DNA of 64,000 nucleotides, from positions 2,480,001 to 2,544,000 of the forward strand of contig JBBCHM010000001.1 of the NCBI GenBank assembly GCA_037200045.1, given 5' to 3'. This document shows, piece after piece, positions 16,890-25,658 of this stretch. Source of the DNA: Rhizomicrobium sp. (GTDB taxonomy: Bacteria > Pseudomonadota > Alphaproteobacteria > Micropepsales > Micropepsaceae). Made by a program: the position numbers and the translations under genes. Position 1 is the stretch's first letter; each line of letters begins with the position of its first letter. The notes under the pieces were generated by a model. That model had not been told where the DNA came from. It made no database searches and worked only from the letters and a program-made list of their open reading frames with translations.

Positions 16890-17313
16890 CACAGCCCCAG
16901 AATCATCGACGCCCGCAAATAACCACGTAGGAGAGGGCGGGGACAAACACCGCTCCCGAACTGACATCCTGTCATAAAATTGCACCACCGCGCCCTTGAA
17001 GCCACAGGTTGTGCTGCATATCTGCAACACTGAAACCTTGGAGCACAGCGCCGCTCGTTCGTGAGTAAGCCGAGAGCGGCCACCACAATGGCCTTGTAAC
17101 GAGACTGCGAGTCGTCAGACAGGTCGAAGGTGTGCTGTCGCAGACACCTGGGCGAGGCGGTGCCGCGCGAAGACCGTTGGTTCGGCGAAGGTGCCGAGTG
17201 ATTGACCCCAAGGGTCTTCCGCCGGCCGGCCTGTCGCGCGATCAGGGCGGATCGATCCCTCCGCGCGCTTCGGCTCAACCGGCCCCGCGCGCAGGCGTCG
17301 CCTCCGCCCTTTT
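16890..17313. other. 424-bp spacer, no gene recognised
   Basis: Holds the upstream region of the restriction-modification gene. The right part has complex base pairing: AGGGCGGA (17244-17251) is the reverse complement of TCCGCCCT (17303-17310), which is followed by a run of T. A tRNA-like stretch was examined and rejected. Otherwise I see nothing. Confidence 0.4.
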
Positions 17314-17805
17314 TTATCGCGGCCGGAACCGGCGCACCGCGAAGACGCCGGCGATGACGAACGCGATCAGCACCACGGCCTGCGTCCCGCCGAAGATCGG
17401 TCCCGCCGGCGGAACGCTCGGCACCAGCCGATGCAGCGCCGGCACTTTGAGGAAGCTCTGCACCACCAGCACGAAACAGTTGAGATAGAGCGAGGCGACC
17501 GCCGTCACGACATAGATCCAGCGCCAGGCGCCGGCCATGCCCCCGACATAGCGCGCCGCCAGCGCGATCGCGAGCAGGATGCTCAGCACCCCGCCGACGA
17601 TCACCGCCGGCGTTACCGGCGAAACCTGGATCACGAACCCGGTGATCGCGGTCAGGACGGAGAACAAAAGGAAGATCGCATGCACCGAGTCCTGTCGGGC
17701 GTTGCGCAGCATGCCGGCCAGCATGATCAGGCCGGCGACGATCGCCACCAGCGTGATGAGCGTGTGAACGAAAACGAAGGATCCGATCGGAATGCCGAAA
17801 AACAT
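17314..17805 (-). CDS. multi-pass membrane protein, unknown
   Basis: A 163-residue protein, almost wholly hydrophobic, with about five membrane helices (VFVHTLITLVAIVAGLIMLAG, VHAIFLLFSVLTAITGFVIQV, VIVGGVLSILLAIALAARYV, WIYVVTAVASLYLNCFVLVVQSF, AVVLIAFVIAGVFAV) and an Arg-rich cytoplasmic tail RRFRPR. No catalytic motif is visible. It lies 56 bp downstream of the zinc-cluster protein gene on the same strand. Family not recognised. Confidence 0.75.
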   Translation of the reverse strand: MFFGIPIGSFVFVHTLITLVAIVAGLIMLAGMLRNARQDSVHAIFLLFSVLTAITGFVIQVSPVTPAVIVGGVLSILLAIALAARYVGGMAGAWRWIYVVTAVASLYLNCFVLVVQSFLKVPALHRLVPSVPPAGPIFGGTQAVVLIAFVIAGVFAVRRFRPR

Positions 17806-17861
17806 GTCTGGGTCCCCCGCGCGTCAGGCGCGCCGGACCCTAACACACATCATCCGGTCGT

Positions 17862-18224
17862 TCACCCGTTCCAGGTCGAGGCGACGTGCTCCTCGTCTTC
17901 CTGCGCCGACCGCTCGTGCATCAGGAAGCTGTAATAGCCGCAATGGTTGTCGCCGGGATAGGAGCGGCAGATCTCCGGCCGCACGGTGTAGATCGTGCAG
18001 CGCCGCTTCTCGAGATCGAAGAAGCGGCAGATCTTGCCGAAATGCTCGTCGGCCTTGCGCCGCATGGCGTATTGCTCGTCGCCATCGACCTTGGTGAACT
18101 TCTTGCGCGCCGCCGCGAAAGACAGCCCGAAATGCTTGGCCAGCCGCGTCACGTCGCGCTTGTTCAGCGGGATGATGGGATAGGAGCAGCAATAGCCCGG
18201 GCACTTCGCGCAGTTGTACGCCAT
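17862..18224 (-). CDS. YkgJ-family cysteine cluster protein
   Basis: A 120-residue protein with the eight-cysteine pattern of the YkgJ (zinc/iron-chelating) family: CAKCPGYCC near the N-terminus (Cys5, Cys8, Cys12, Cys13), then KICRFFD, RRCTIYTVRPEICRSYP and NHCGYY. The arrangement CxIYxxRPxxCRxYP is diagnostic. Molecular role is not established; metal binding is expected. ATG 18224 gives the compact family N-terminus; the frame is open 16 codons upstream. Confidence 0.85.
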   Translation of the reverse strand: MAYNCAKCPGYCCSYPIIPLNKRDVTRLAKHFGLSFAAARKKFTKVDGDEQYAMRRKADEHFGKICRFFDLEKRRCTIYTVRPEICRSYPGDNHCGYYSFLMHERSAQEDEEHVASTWNG

Positions 18225-18281
18225 GATCCGCCACCGTTGGTTTGCCTCTCGATAGCGGATTCGCGGCCGCACGACAAAGGT

Positions 18282-19340
18282 CTAGGCGATCTCCTCCTGG
18301 AAGCGGTAGGCGCCGCCGAGGAAGGCCACGATCTCGCGCGCCGCGTCATGGTCGATCGCCGCATAGCGCGCGCGCAGCCGTTCCACCGTGCCGGGCCCCA
18401 GCCGCTCCAGCCCGACATCGTTGAGGAAGAGAATGTCCTTGGCGATCGTCTGCGCCAGTTCCGCGCCCAGCAGCGCGGTCGCGGCGTGCGTAAAGGCCGC
18501 GCCGTATTCGTAAGCCTCGCCCAGCCGATAGCTCTCGGCCAAGGTGATCGCGGGAATGCAGGACAGCGTCGGCTGCAGCGCCGGATTGACGGCGTGCGCC
18601 GCGAGGTGTCCCGCGATGCTCGCCGGTCGTCCGGTGAAGGCGCGCAGGTGCAGGAAGCGCGACATGCGGACGCCGTCATTGACCGGGTAATTGTCCCAGA
18701 GGAACGGCTTGCGCCCGAGCTGCGCCGTCACCCGCGCCAGATGCCCCGGCGAGAATTCGCGCGCGCAGACCTCCTCGCCGGTCCAGAAGATCTCGATGCT
18801 GCTGTCGAGCATCCGGCCGAGGTCTTCGAGATAGTTCTCCGGCCGCTTGCCGAAGAAGCGGTCCAGCACCGGATCGTCGGTGTAATAGCTCGGGCACGTG
18901 ATCAGCCGCGTCGCCTTGCTGCGTGCTTTCACCCAATGGACGATGTCGGCCTGGGTCCGCGCGAGGTTCGGCAGATCGCCGCGCATGTCGTCGAACAGGA
19001 TCGCCAGATCGTCGATGCCCCAGCTATCGAACTCCGCCAGCTTGCGTGCCAGATCGGCCTGCGCCTCCGCATGGAAGTCGCGATAGAGCTCGTAGGGGCT
19101 GAGGCCGACGCCGAAGCGCACCCCCATCGCATGGCAGCGCTCCGCCAGGTCGCGCAACGCCTCGGCGGTTTCCGCCGGATGGCTCTCGCGCCAGCGCTTG
19201 CGCAGGAACGCGTCGGCCTTGGGCGCGTAGATATAAAACGTGTAGCCATGCGGCTTCAGCGCCGCGATGATCTTCTCCCGCGCGCTCCAACTCCACGGCG
19301 TTCCGTAATAGCCCTCGATCAGGCCCAGCGCGATGCTCAT
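18282..19340 (-). CDS. GH84 family beta-N-acetylglucosaminidase (O-GlcNAcase-like)
   Basis: A 352-residue protein that begins almost at once with the GH84 signature LGLIEGYYGTPWSW (residues 5-18). The catalytic Asp pair of this family is seen in LFDDM (Asp117, Asp118); YAPKADAF and LWDNYPVND are further conserved blocks. GH84 enzymes remove N-acetylglucosamine by substrate-assisted catalysis. There is no signal peptide, so the enzyme is probably cytoplasmic, unlike many secreted bacterial members. Its start overlaps the stop of the preceding membrane-protein gene by 4 bp, so the two are translationally coupled. Confidence 0.9.
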   Translation of the reverse strand: MSIALGLIEGYYGTPWSWSAREKIIAALKPHGYTFYIYAPKADAFLRKRWRESHPAETAEALRDLAERCHAMGVRFGVGLSPYELYRDFHAEAQADLARKLAEFDSWGIDDLAILFDDMRGDLPNLARTQADIVHWVKARSKATRLITCPSYYTDDPVLDRFFGKRPENYLEDLGRMLDSSIEIFWTGEEVCAREFSPGHLARVTAQLGRKPFLWDNYPVNDGVRMSRFLHLRAFTGRPASIAGHLAAHAVNPALQPTLSCIPAITLAESYRLGEAYEYGAAFTHAATALLGAELAQTIAKDILFLNDVGLERLGPGTVERLRARYAAIDHDAAREIVAFLGGAYRFQEEIA

Positions 19341-20710
19341 GGCATTCCTTCGATGACGCTCCGGGGCTCGAGCGCAAGGTAGAGCACTCCCGCCAGCGCG
19401 GAAAGATCGAGCGCGTAGAGATAGCGGTAGTCGCAGGAGATGGTGATGACGAAGAAGCTCGCCGCGAAGGCCAGCGCGCTGCCCAGCATCGCGGCCATCG
19501 CGATATCGGCCGGCCGGCGCCGGCGCAGCAGCAGCCAGATGCCGGCCACCGCGACGATGGCGAAGGGAATGTGCGACAGCACCGGCGTGCCGAGGAATGC
19601 CTTGCCGTAATGTTCAAGCGCCAGATCGCGCCCGTCGCGCCGCGCTGCGAGGCCCAGCGTCCGCATCTCCGATGCCGGCCCTTCGATGCCGGTGAAGATC
19701 GGCCGGCAGGCGACGATATCGGGCGTGAACGCCACCCAGGCGAAATCCGCCGCGCGAATGCGCAGATACAGTCCGGGATGATGCAGGACGAGACTGCGCC
19801 AGTCGGCGGCGAGCGCCTCGTCATCGAGATCGCGCAGCGGCGCCTGCATCTGCGGCGCCGAGGCCAAGGGATCGTTGCGCAACGGCGTGTAGAGCCGCGC
19901 GCTGTCCTGGCGAAGCACACGCTCGAGATCGGGATCGTCCTCCGCCAGTGTTGGAAGCGGGAAACCCGGCTCGCGCGCCACCGCGCCGGACAGATCGTAA
20001 ATCTGCAAAAGGCGGAACTGCTCCGCCGGCCCGGACTCCCCGTCGCTTCTCAGGTTCAACAGCGCCGAGGCCGCGAAGACGAAAGCCAGAAGCCCCGCAA
20101 GAAATCCCGCACCAAGCAAGGCCGCGCCGGTCCAGCGTCTCCCTTCGCGCGTGGCGATCCAGCCCAGCGCCGCACCGGCAAAGGGCAGCAGGACCGCGCC
20201 GTTCTGCCGCGTCAGTGCCGCCAGCGCGAGCAGCAGGAAACTCCCCACGAGCGGTGTCCAGGGAGCGGCGTTCCAGCTCCGCGCGGTATGCGCCAAGCAC
20301 ACGAAGCCCGCGACGGCGGCGTCGGCGAACAGCACATCCTTCCACACGATCCCCTGATAGATCAGCAGCTGCGGCGACAGCACGATGGCGAGCGCGACGG
20401 CCGCCGCTGGCCATCCCGCCCGCCCCGGCGCCAGAAGAAGCACGCCGGCGAGCGCGCCGAAGGCCAGGGCGGCGTCGAACGCGACGAACAGCCCGGTCCC
20501 GGGCACGAGCGCGTCGCCCAGTCCCAGCAGCCACGCCATCACCGGCGGGTGCCAGGTGTTGTAGAGGCCGGTCCGGCCCTGCAGCAATTGAAGGATCGAA
20601 TCGTAGGACAGGTGCCCCGGCCAGTTGGCCCAAACCGTGACGGCAAACCCGGCCGCCAGGACGAGCCCGGCCGCACGCGCCGCCACGGACCATTGCGGGA
20701 GAATGTTCAT
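19337..20710 (-). CDS. GT-C-like multi-pass membrane protein
   Basis: A 457-residue inner-membrane protein with about ten helices. The first loop after helix 1 holds an acidic motif (LSYDSILQLL) and NTWHPPVMAWL; later comes IYQGIVWKDVLFADA. Such early-loop Asp/Glu residues are typical of GT-C glycosyltransferases that use lipid-linked sugars, but no donor can be named. A large non-membrane segment lies at about 225-330. It is the first gene of a pair with the GH84 enzyme (ATGA overlap) and is divergent from the large GH18/deacetylase/GT2 gene. Confidence 0.75.
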   Translation of the reverse strand: MNILPQWSVAARAAGLVLAAGFAVTVWANWPGHLSYDSILQLLQGRTGLYNTWHPPVMAWLLGLGDALVPGTGLFVAFDAALAFGALAGVLLLAPGRAGWPAAAVALAIVLSPQLLIYQGIVWKDVLFADAAVAGFVCLAHTARSWNAAPWTPLVGSFLLLALAALTRQNGAVLLPFAGAALGWIATREGRRWTGAALLGAGFLAGLLAFVFAASALLNLRSDGESGPAEQFRLLQIYDLSGAVAREPGFPLPTLAEDDPDLERVLRQDSARLYTPLRNDPLASAPQMQAPLRDLDDEALAADWRSLVLHHPGLYLRIRAADFAWVAFTPDIVACRPIFTGIEGPASEMRTLGLAARRDGRDLALEHYGKAFLGTPVLSHIPFAIVAVAGIWLLLRRRRPADIAMAAMLGSALAFAASFFVITISCDYRYLYALDLSALAGVLYLALEPRSVIEGMP

Positions 20711-20788
20711 GTCGCTTTTTTTGGCATGTCCGTCGCGTTTCCGCTAAATTGACGCCGGCGCGCCGTTTTGCGGCGCCTGGAGCACAAA

Positions 20789-20845
20789 ATGACAAAGAAC
20801 CAGCGCACGGCCTGCGCCGCAATGCGTCAGCGCGGGTCGATCTAG
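20789..20845 (+). CDS. 18-codon upstream open reading frame (leader peptide candidate)
   Basis: ATG at 20789 is preceded by GGAG (spacer six bases) and reads MTKNQRTACAAMRQRGSI, ending with TAG five bases before the ATG of the large fusion gene. The main ATG has no good ribosome binding site of its own, so the leader may feed ribosomes to it. Confidence 0.4.
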   Translation: MTKNQRTACAAMRQRGSI

Positions 20846-20850
20846 ACACT

Positions 20851-23800
20851 ATGTCGAACAAGCCGGTCTTCTTCGACGCCACGGGTCGGCGCGCTTTCGG
20901 CGCGTCCGTGGTGGGCTGGACGGCGGCGGTCGTCAGCCTGGCGCTGGGGGCGGCCTTCGTCGTGAGCCTCTTGACGGTGCCCACGGCGGCGCCGCTGCGG
21001 CTTCCCGGCCGGCTGGTCGCCGTCAATCTCCACGAGCTCGAGCGAAAGGCGCAGGCCCCCGGCCTGGTGCGCTCCGCCGAAAGGCTCGCGGCCGAGGCCC
21101 GCGCCCGGCGCGAGGAGTTGGCCCGCACCCGGCGCGAGCGCAATGAGCGGGGCCTGCATATCCGCCCGCTCGCCTCGATCCTGAAGCCGCAGGCCAACCG
21201 GTCGCTCGCGGTCGCCTTCTTTCCCGGCTGGCATCCGGCATCGGATTCCGCCTATCCGGCGCTCATGCGCGCCCTGCCCAAGCTCGATTGGGTGATGCCG
21301 ATCTGGCTGGCGCTGCAAGGCCCCGACATGGAGCTCAAGAGCACGCTCGATCCCGCGCTGCTCGGGGAGATTCGCACCAAGCGGGCGAACATCGCGATCC
21401 TGCCGGTGCTCCAGAATGTGACGGGCGGCAAGTGGGACGGCGCCGGCCTCGCCCGCCTGCTCAAGGACAAGGCGCGCAGCGACGACCTGGTGCGCCGGGT
21501 GACCGCCCTGGTCGGCGCCAACAAGCTGCAGGGGATCGTCGTCGATTTCGAGGAGATACCCGCCGACGGCCACGCCGCGGTGGAGGACTTCCTGAAGCAC
21601 CTGTCGGCGTCGTTCCTGCCCCATGGCTGGATCGTCGTCATGGCGGTGCCGTTCGACGACGACGATTGGCCCTATCGGGCCTATGCGCGGCTCGTCGACT
21701 ACACGCTGCTGATGGCCTACGACCAGCACGACGATACCGGTCCCGCCGGTAGCATCGCGGCGCAGGACTGGTTCGAGACCACGCTCGACAAGCGCATGCG
21801 CGCGCTGCCGCCCAGCCACACCATCGTCGGCATCGGCTCCTACGGCTATGACTGGAACGGCGATCACGCCGACGATTTGAGTTTCGAGGACGCCGTCGTG
21901 GCCGCCCACGATTCGGAGGCGACGATTGATTTCGACGACGCCACCAACAACCCGCACTTCTCTTACATCGAGGACGATCACATCACGCACGACGTCTGGT
22001 TCCTCGACGCCGTCACGGCCTATAACCAGATGCACGCCTCCGACATCTATCGGCCCGCCGGCTATGCCCTGTGGCGGATCGGGACGGAGGACCCCTCGGT
22101 CTGGGAAGTGATGGGTCGCGGCTACGGCGCCGCCGCGCCGGACGGGCTGCGCCAGATCACGCTCTCCTCCGACATCGACTATGAAGGTGAGGGCGAGTTC
22201 TTCCGGGTGGAAGCCGAGCCGTCGCCCGGCGCACGCAGGCTGGAGATCGATCCCCATAGCGGCGACATCGACGACGAGGCCTATACGAAGCTTCCGACCA
22301 ACTATGTGATCCGCCAGTTCGGCTATTCGCCGGGCGAAATCGCCCTCACCTTCGACGACGGCCCCGATGCCGAGTGGACGCCGCAGATCCTCGACATCCT
22401 CAAGGAGAAGCACGTCAAGGCCACCTTCTTCATTATCGGCGGCAATGCCGAGGCCCATCCCGACCTGGTCCAGCGGATTTTCGACGAAGGCCACGAACTG
22501 GGGAACCACACCTACACCCACCCCAACCTCGCCGACACGCCGAGCCAGGCGGTGACGCTGGAGCTGAACGCCACGCAGCGCCTGTTCGAGGCGCTGACCG
22601 GACGCTCGCTCGTGCTGTTCCGCCCGCCCTATCTGGGCGACGCGGAGCCGGACGACGACAGCGAGATTCTTCCGGTCGAGATCGCGCAAAGCCTCGGCTA
22701 CATCACGGTCGGCGAGCATATCGATCCGATCGACTGGTCGCTGCCGGGCGCCGACGCGATCGTCAGCCGCGTGCTCTATGCGCTCGACCACGCGCCGGCC
22801 GGCGCCAAGGGCAACACGATCCTGCTACACGACGCGGGCGGCGACCGTGCCCAGACCGTGGCGGCGCTGCCGGTCCTGATCGACAAGCTGCGGGCGCGGG
22901 GCCTTCGCTTCGTGATGGCCTCGCAGCTCATCGGCCTGACGCGCGACCAAGCGATGCCGCCGCTCTCGCCCACCATGTCGCTGCTCACCGACCGGGTCGT
23001 GTTCTTCACCGTGAGTTGGATCAGCCGCGCCCTGTACTACGCCTTTCTCGCCGCCATCTGGCTCGGCGTCTCGCGGCTGTTCTTCCTCGTGGGCCTCAGC
23101 CTGTGGAACGCGCGGCGCGAGGCGGATTCGCGCAAATTGCCGCCCAAGGAATCGCTGCACGTCACCGTCATCATTCCCGCCTACAACGAGGAAAAGGTGA
23201 TCGTGAAGACCGTCGAGCGCATCCTGTGCAGCGATCATCAGGATCTCGACGTCCTGGTGATCGACGACGGCTCGGCCGACAATACCTTCGGCGTCCTGCG
23301 CGACGCGTTCGGCGCGAACGACCGCGTCACGCTCATCCGCGTCGTCAATGGCGGCAAGGCGGCGGCGGTGAATGTCGGGCTCGAGCGGGCGACGGGCGAT
23401 ATTCTCGTGGCGCTGGATGCCGATACGCAGTTCCAGCAGGACACCATTCCCCGGCTGGTGCGCTGGTTCTCCGATCCGGAAATCGGCGCCGTCGCCGGCA
23501 ACGCCAAGGTCGGCAATCGCACCAACATGATCACGCGCTGGCAGGCGCTGGAATATATCGTGGCGCAGAACCTGGAGCGGCGCGCGCTGGCGGCGCTCGG
23601 CACGCTCACCGTCATCCCCGGGGCGGTGGGCGCCTGGCGCAAATCGGTCCTGCAGGAGATGGGCGGCTTCCACTCCGACACGCTGGCGGAAGACCAGGAT
23701 CTGACTATCGGCATCCAGGCAAAGGGCTATCGCGTCCGCTTCGATCCCTCCGCCGTTGCCTGGACGGAGGCGCCAGCGACCTTCCGCGGGCTGGCGCGAC

Positions 23801-24270
23801 AGCGCTTCCGCTGGGCCTTCGGCACGCTGCAATGCCTGTGGAAATATCGCGGCCTGACCTTCAATCCGCGCTATGGCGCGCTCGGCCTGTTCGCCTTGCC
23901 GCAGGTCTGGCTATTCCAGATCGCGCTCACCGCGCTGGCGCCGCTCGCCGATTTGCTTTTGATCTGGCAGCTCGTCGGCCAGTGGATCGCCTATGCGCAG
24001 CACGGCTCGGAGTTCAGCAACGCCGATCTCATCACCGTCGGCATCTACTATGTCGTCTTCATCGTGGTCGATCTTCTGGCCGCGACCTTCGGCTTCCTGA
24101 TGGAACGGGGCGAGGATTGGCGCCTCCTCCTGTGGCTACCCCTGCAGCGCTTCGGCTATCGCCAGCTCATGTATTACGTCGTGGTGCGCTCGATCTCGGC
24201 GGCGATCCGCGGCGCGGTGGTCGGTTGGGGCAAGCTCGAACGCACCGGCACGGTGAAGGCGCACGGTTAG
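20851..24270 (+). CDS. trimodular GH18-like / polysaccharide deacetylase / GT2 membrane protein
   Basis: A 1139-residue protein. After a membrane helix (about 20-45), residues about 110-400 form a GH18-like barrel with VVDFEE (Asp232, Glu234-235). Residues about 490-680 are a NodB deacetylase: TFDDGP (Asp502, Asp503) and HTYTHP (His553, His557). After further membrane helices (about 715-750), residues 765-1000 are a GT2 transferase with PAYNEE, DDGSAD, DADTQ, EDQD and QRFRW (Gln984 to Trp988), then C-terminal helices. The GT2 part resembles PgaC/NodC/chitin-synthase-like processive enzymes. Together the domains would make, deacetylate and trim a beta-linked amino-sugar polymer. Similar fusions exist in other bacteria. 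It ends 4 bp inside the convergent gene. Confidence 0.9.
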   Translation: MSNKPVFFDATGRRAFGASVVGWTAAVVSLALGAAFVVSLLTVPTAAPLRLPGRLVAVNLHELERKAQAPGLVRSAERLAAEARARREELARTRRERNERGLHIRPLASILKPQANRSLAVAFFPGWHPASDSAYPALMRALPKLDWVMPIWLALQGPDMELKSTLDPALLGEIRTKRANIAILPVLQNVTGGKWDGAGLARLLKDKARSDDLVRRVTALVGANKLQGIVVDFEEIPADGHAAVEDFLKHLSASFLPHGWIVVMAVPFDDDDWPYRAYARLVDYTLLMAYDQHDDTGPAGSIAAQDWFETTLDKRMRALPPSHTIVGIGSYGYDWNGDHADDLSFEDAVVAAHDSEATIDFDDATNNPHFSYIEDDHITHDVWFLDAVTAYNQMHASDIYRPAGYALWRIGTEDPSVWEVMGRGYGAAAPDGLRQITLSSDIDYEGEGEFFRVEAEPSPGARRLEIDPHSGDIDDEAYTKLPTNYVIRQFGYSPGEIALTFDDGPDAEWTPQILDILKEKHVKATFFIIGGNAEAHPDLVQRIFDEGHELGNHTYTHPNLADTPSQAVTLELNATQRLFEALTGRSLVLFRPPYLGDAEPDDDSEILPVEIAQSLGYITVGEHIDPIDWSLPGADAIVSRVLYALDHAPAGAKGNTILLHDAGGDRAQTVAALPVLIDKLRARGLRFVMASQLIGLTRDQAMPPLSPTMSLLTDRVVFFTVSWISRALYYAFLAAIWLGVSRLFFLVGLSLWNARREADSRKLPPKESLHVTVIIPAYNEEKVIVKTVERILCSDHQDLDVLVIDDGSADNTFGVLRDAFGANDRVTLIRVVNGGKAAAVNVGLERATGDILVALDADTQFQQDTIPRLVRWFSDPEIGAVAGNAKVGNRTNMITRWQALEYIVAQNLERRALAALGTLTVIPGAVGAWRKSVLQEMGGFHSDTLAEDQDLTIGIQAKGYRVRFDPSAVAWTEAPATFRGLARQRFRWAFGTLQCLWKYRGLTFNPRYGALGLFALPQVWLFQIALTALAPLADLLLIWQLVGQWIAYAQHGSEFSNADLITVGIYYVVFIVVDLLAATFGFLMERGEDWRLLLWLPLQRFGYRQLMYYVVVRSISAAIRGAVVGWGKLERTGTVKAHG

Positions 24271-25658
24271 CGCGGCGCGAAAATCACGCGGTCGTCGTCC
24301 TGCAGGACGATGCGATAGTTCTGGTCGAGCGCGCGATGCACGTTCGGCGTCAGCGGAAAAGGCGAGAGCTCTTCGAGTTGGACTAACGCGTAGTGCCGCG
24401 CCTCAATAGCGTGCACCAGGTCCGCGTCGCTGCGCGCGCTCGTGAGATAGGCCTGCTCGATGTTGAACACATCGACCTCGGCCGGCTTTCCCGCCCAATA
24501 GCAGAGCGACAGCATCTCGCAGAGAACCGGCCCTTTGGCGCCGCGCAGCAGCGCGATCTGCGCCCGCGCGGCCGCTCGGTCTTCCGCCATCGGATGAAGC
24601 CAATAGTCGCTGCCGCGCCAATCGGCTTGCAGGTTCGCCACGCCCAGCGCCAGCGGAACGGCGTAGAGCGCGGCGGCGATGCTCTGGCCGGCCGGAAGGC
24701 GGTTCATCAGCACGCCGGCGCTCAGCGCGACCGCGATGTCCGCATCGAACAGCGCGTTGGCGTCGACGCCCGCGCCGCCGCTGAAATACAGGCCGGTCAC
24801 CGTCGCCAGCACGACATAGATCGCACAGAGCACGACGTGGCGGTCGCGCCGCCCGAGCGCGTACATCGCCGCCGCGCCCAGCAGCGGAATCGCACTCCAG
24901 CGCAGCCAGAGCGCGCCCGCTGTTTCGATATTCGCGAAGGAGAATGTCCGGGCGGAATCGATCACGCTGAACAGGCTGAAGCCATAGGCCTGCTTGAACA
25001 GGCCAAGCCCGATCAGCGCGAAGACGATGCCGCTGCCGGCGAAGGTCGCGGCCGCCCTGCGGTCCAGGAGCGCCAGCCAGGCGGCCACGGCCAGCGGCAG
25101 CACGACGAGGTTGTGCTTGACGAAGAAAGCGAGGGTGAACAGCAGCGCCGCGGCGACCATGGCGCGCGGCGTGCGCGGTTCGCGCAGCACGGCGACAAGC
25201 CCGCCGATCGCCACCGCGTGGCCGAGCATCTGCGGATCGTCCATCCCGGCGTAGTCGCTGGTCAGCATCACGCCGGCGGTGAAGAACAGCGCCGCGAACG
25301 CCGCCTCGATCCGGCTGCAGCCCATCCGGCGCGCCGCCGCCTCGATGCCGAGCGCGGCCGCGAACAGCGCCGCCAGCGCGACGATGCGCCCGGCGACGAC
25401 CGCGTCGCCGGAGAGCTTGCCGACCGCGCCCACGAGATAGAACGACAGCGGCGGATAATTGTCGATCAACAGGCTGCCCGCCGCCGGATAGGGCGAGCCC
25501 GTGGTCATCGCGGCTTGCGCGAAATACGCGTTCCAGCCCTCGTTCGGATCGAACGGAACATGCAGGCCGACGACGCAGGCGATATGCATCAATCCGAGCG
25601 CGACGCCCGCCGCCAGGAGGGCGGTCAGCGCGCGAAGCCCAAGCGAATCGGTCGTCAT
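24267..25658 (-). CDS. GT-C-like glycosyltransferase, membrane
   Basis: A 463-residue protein with about ten membrane helices and a soluble C-terminal part of about 100 residues. Typical GT-C features: PFDPNEGWNAYF in the first periplasmic loop (Asp and Glu as in ArnT/PMT-type enzymes), DNYPPLSFY, and DYAGMDDPQ in a later loop. It should move a sugar from a polyprenyl phosphate carrier in the inner membrane; donor and acceptor are unknown. ATG 25658 overlaps the stop of the preceding gene (ATGA). A long open frame upstream is a shadow of that gene. Confidence 0.8.
   Translation of the reverse strand: MTTDSLGLRALTALLAAGVALGLMHIACVVGLHVPFDPNEGWNAYFAQAAMTTGSPYPAAGSLLIDNYPPLSFYLVGAVGKLSGDAVVAGRIVALAALFAAALGIEAAARRMGCSRIEAAFAALFFTAGVMLTSDYAGMDDPQMLGHAVAIGGLVAVLREPRTPRAMVAAALLFTLAFFVKHNLVVLPLAVAAWLALLDRRAAATFAGSGIVFALIGLGLFKQAYGFSLFSVIDSARTFSFANIETAGALWLRWSAIPLLGAAAMYALGRRDRHVVLCAIYVVLATVTGLYFSGGAGVDANALFDADIAVALSAGVLMNRLPAGQSIAAALYAVPLALGVANLQADWRGSDYWLHPMAEDRAAARAQIALLRGAKGPVLCEMLSLCYWAGKPAEVDVFNIEQAYLTSARSDADLVHAIEARHYALVQLEELSPFPLTPNVHRALDQNYRIVLQDDDRVIFAPR

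Noticed and set aside
17172..17275. A tRNA-Ser/Leu-like stretch (GGTGCCGAGTGATTGA and later GGCGGATCGATCCCTCCG)
   Set aside because: The D- and T-arm resemblance is partial, the acceptor arms do not pair, one T-stem pair is wrong and there is no CCA. It may be chance or a remote relic.
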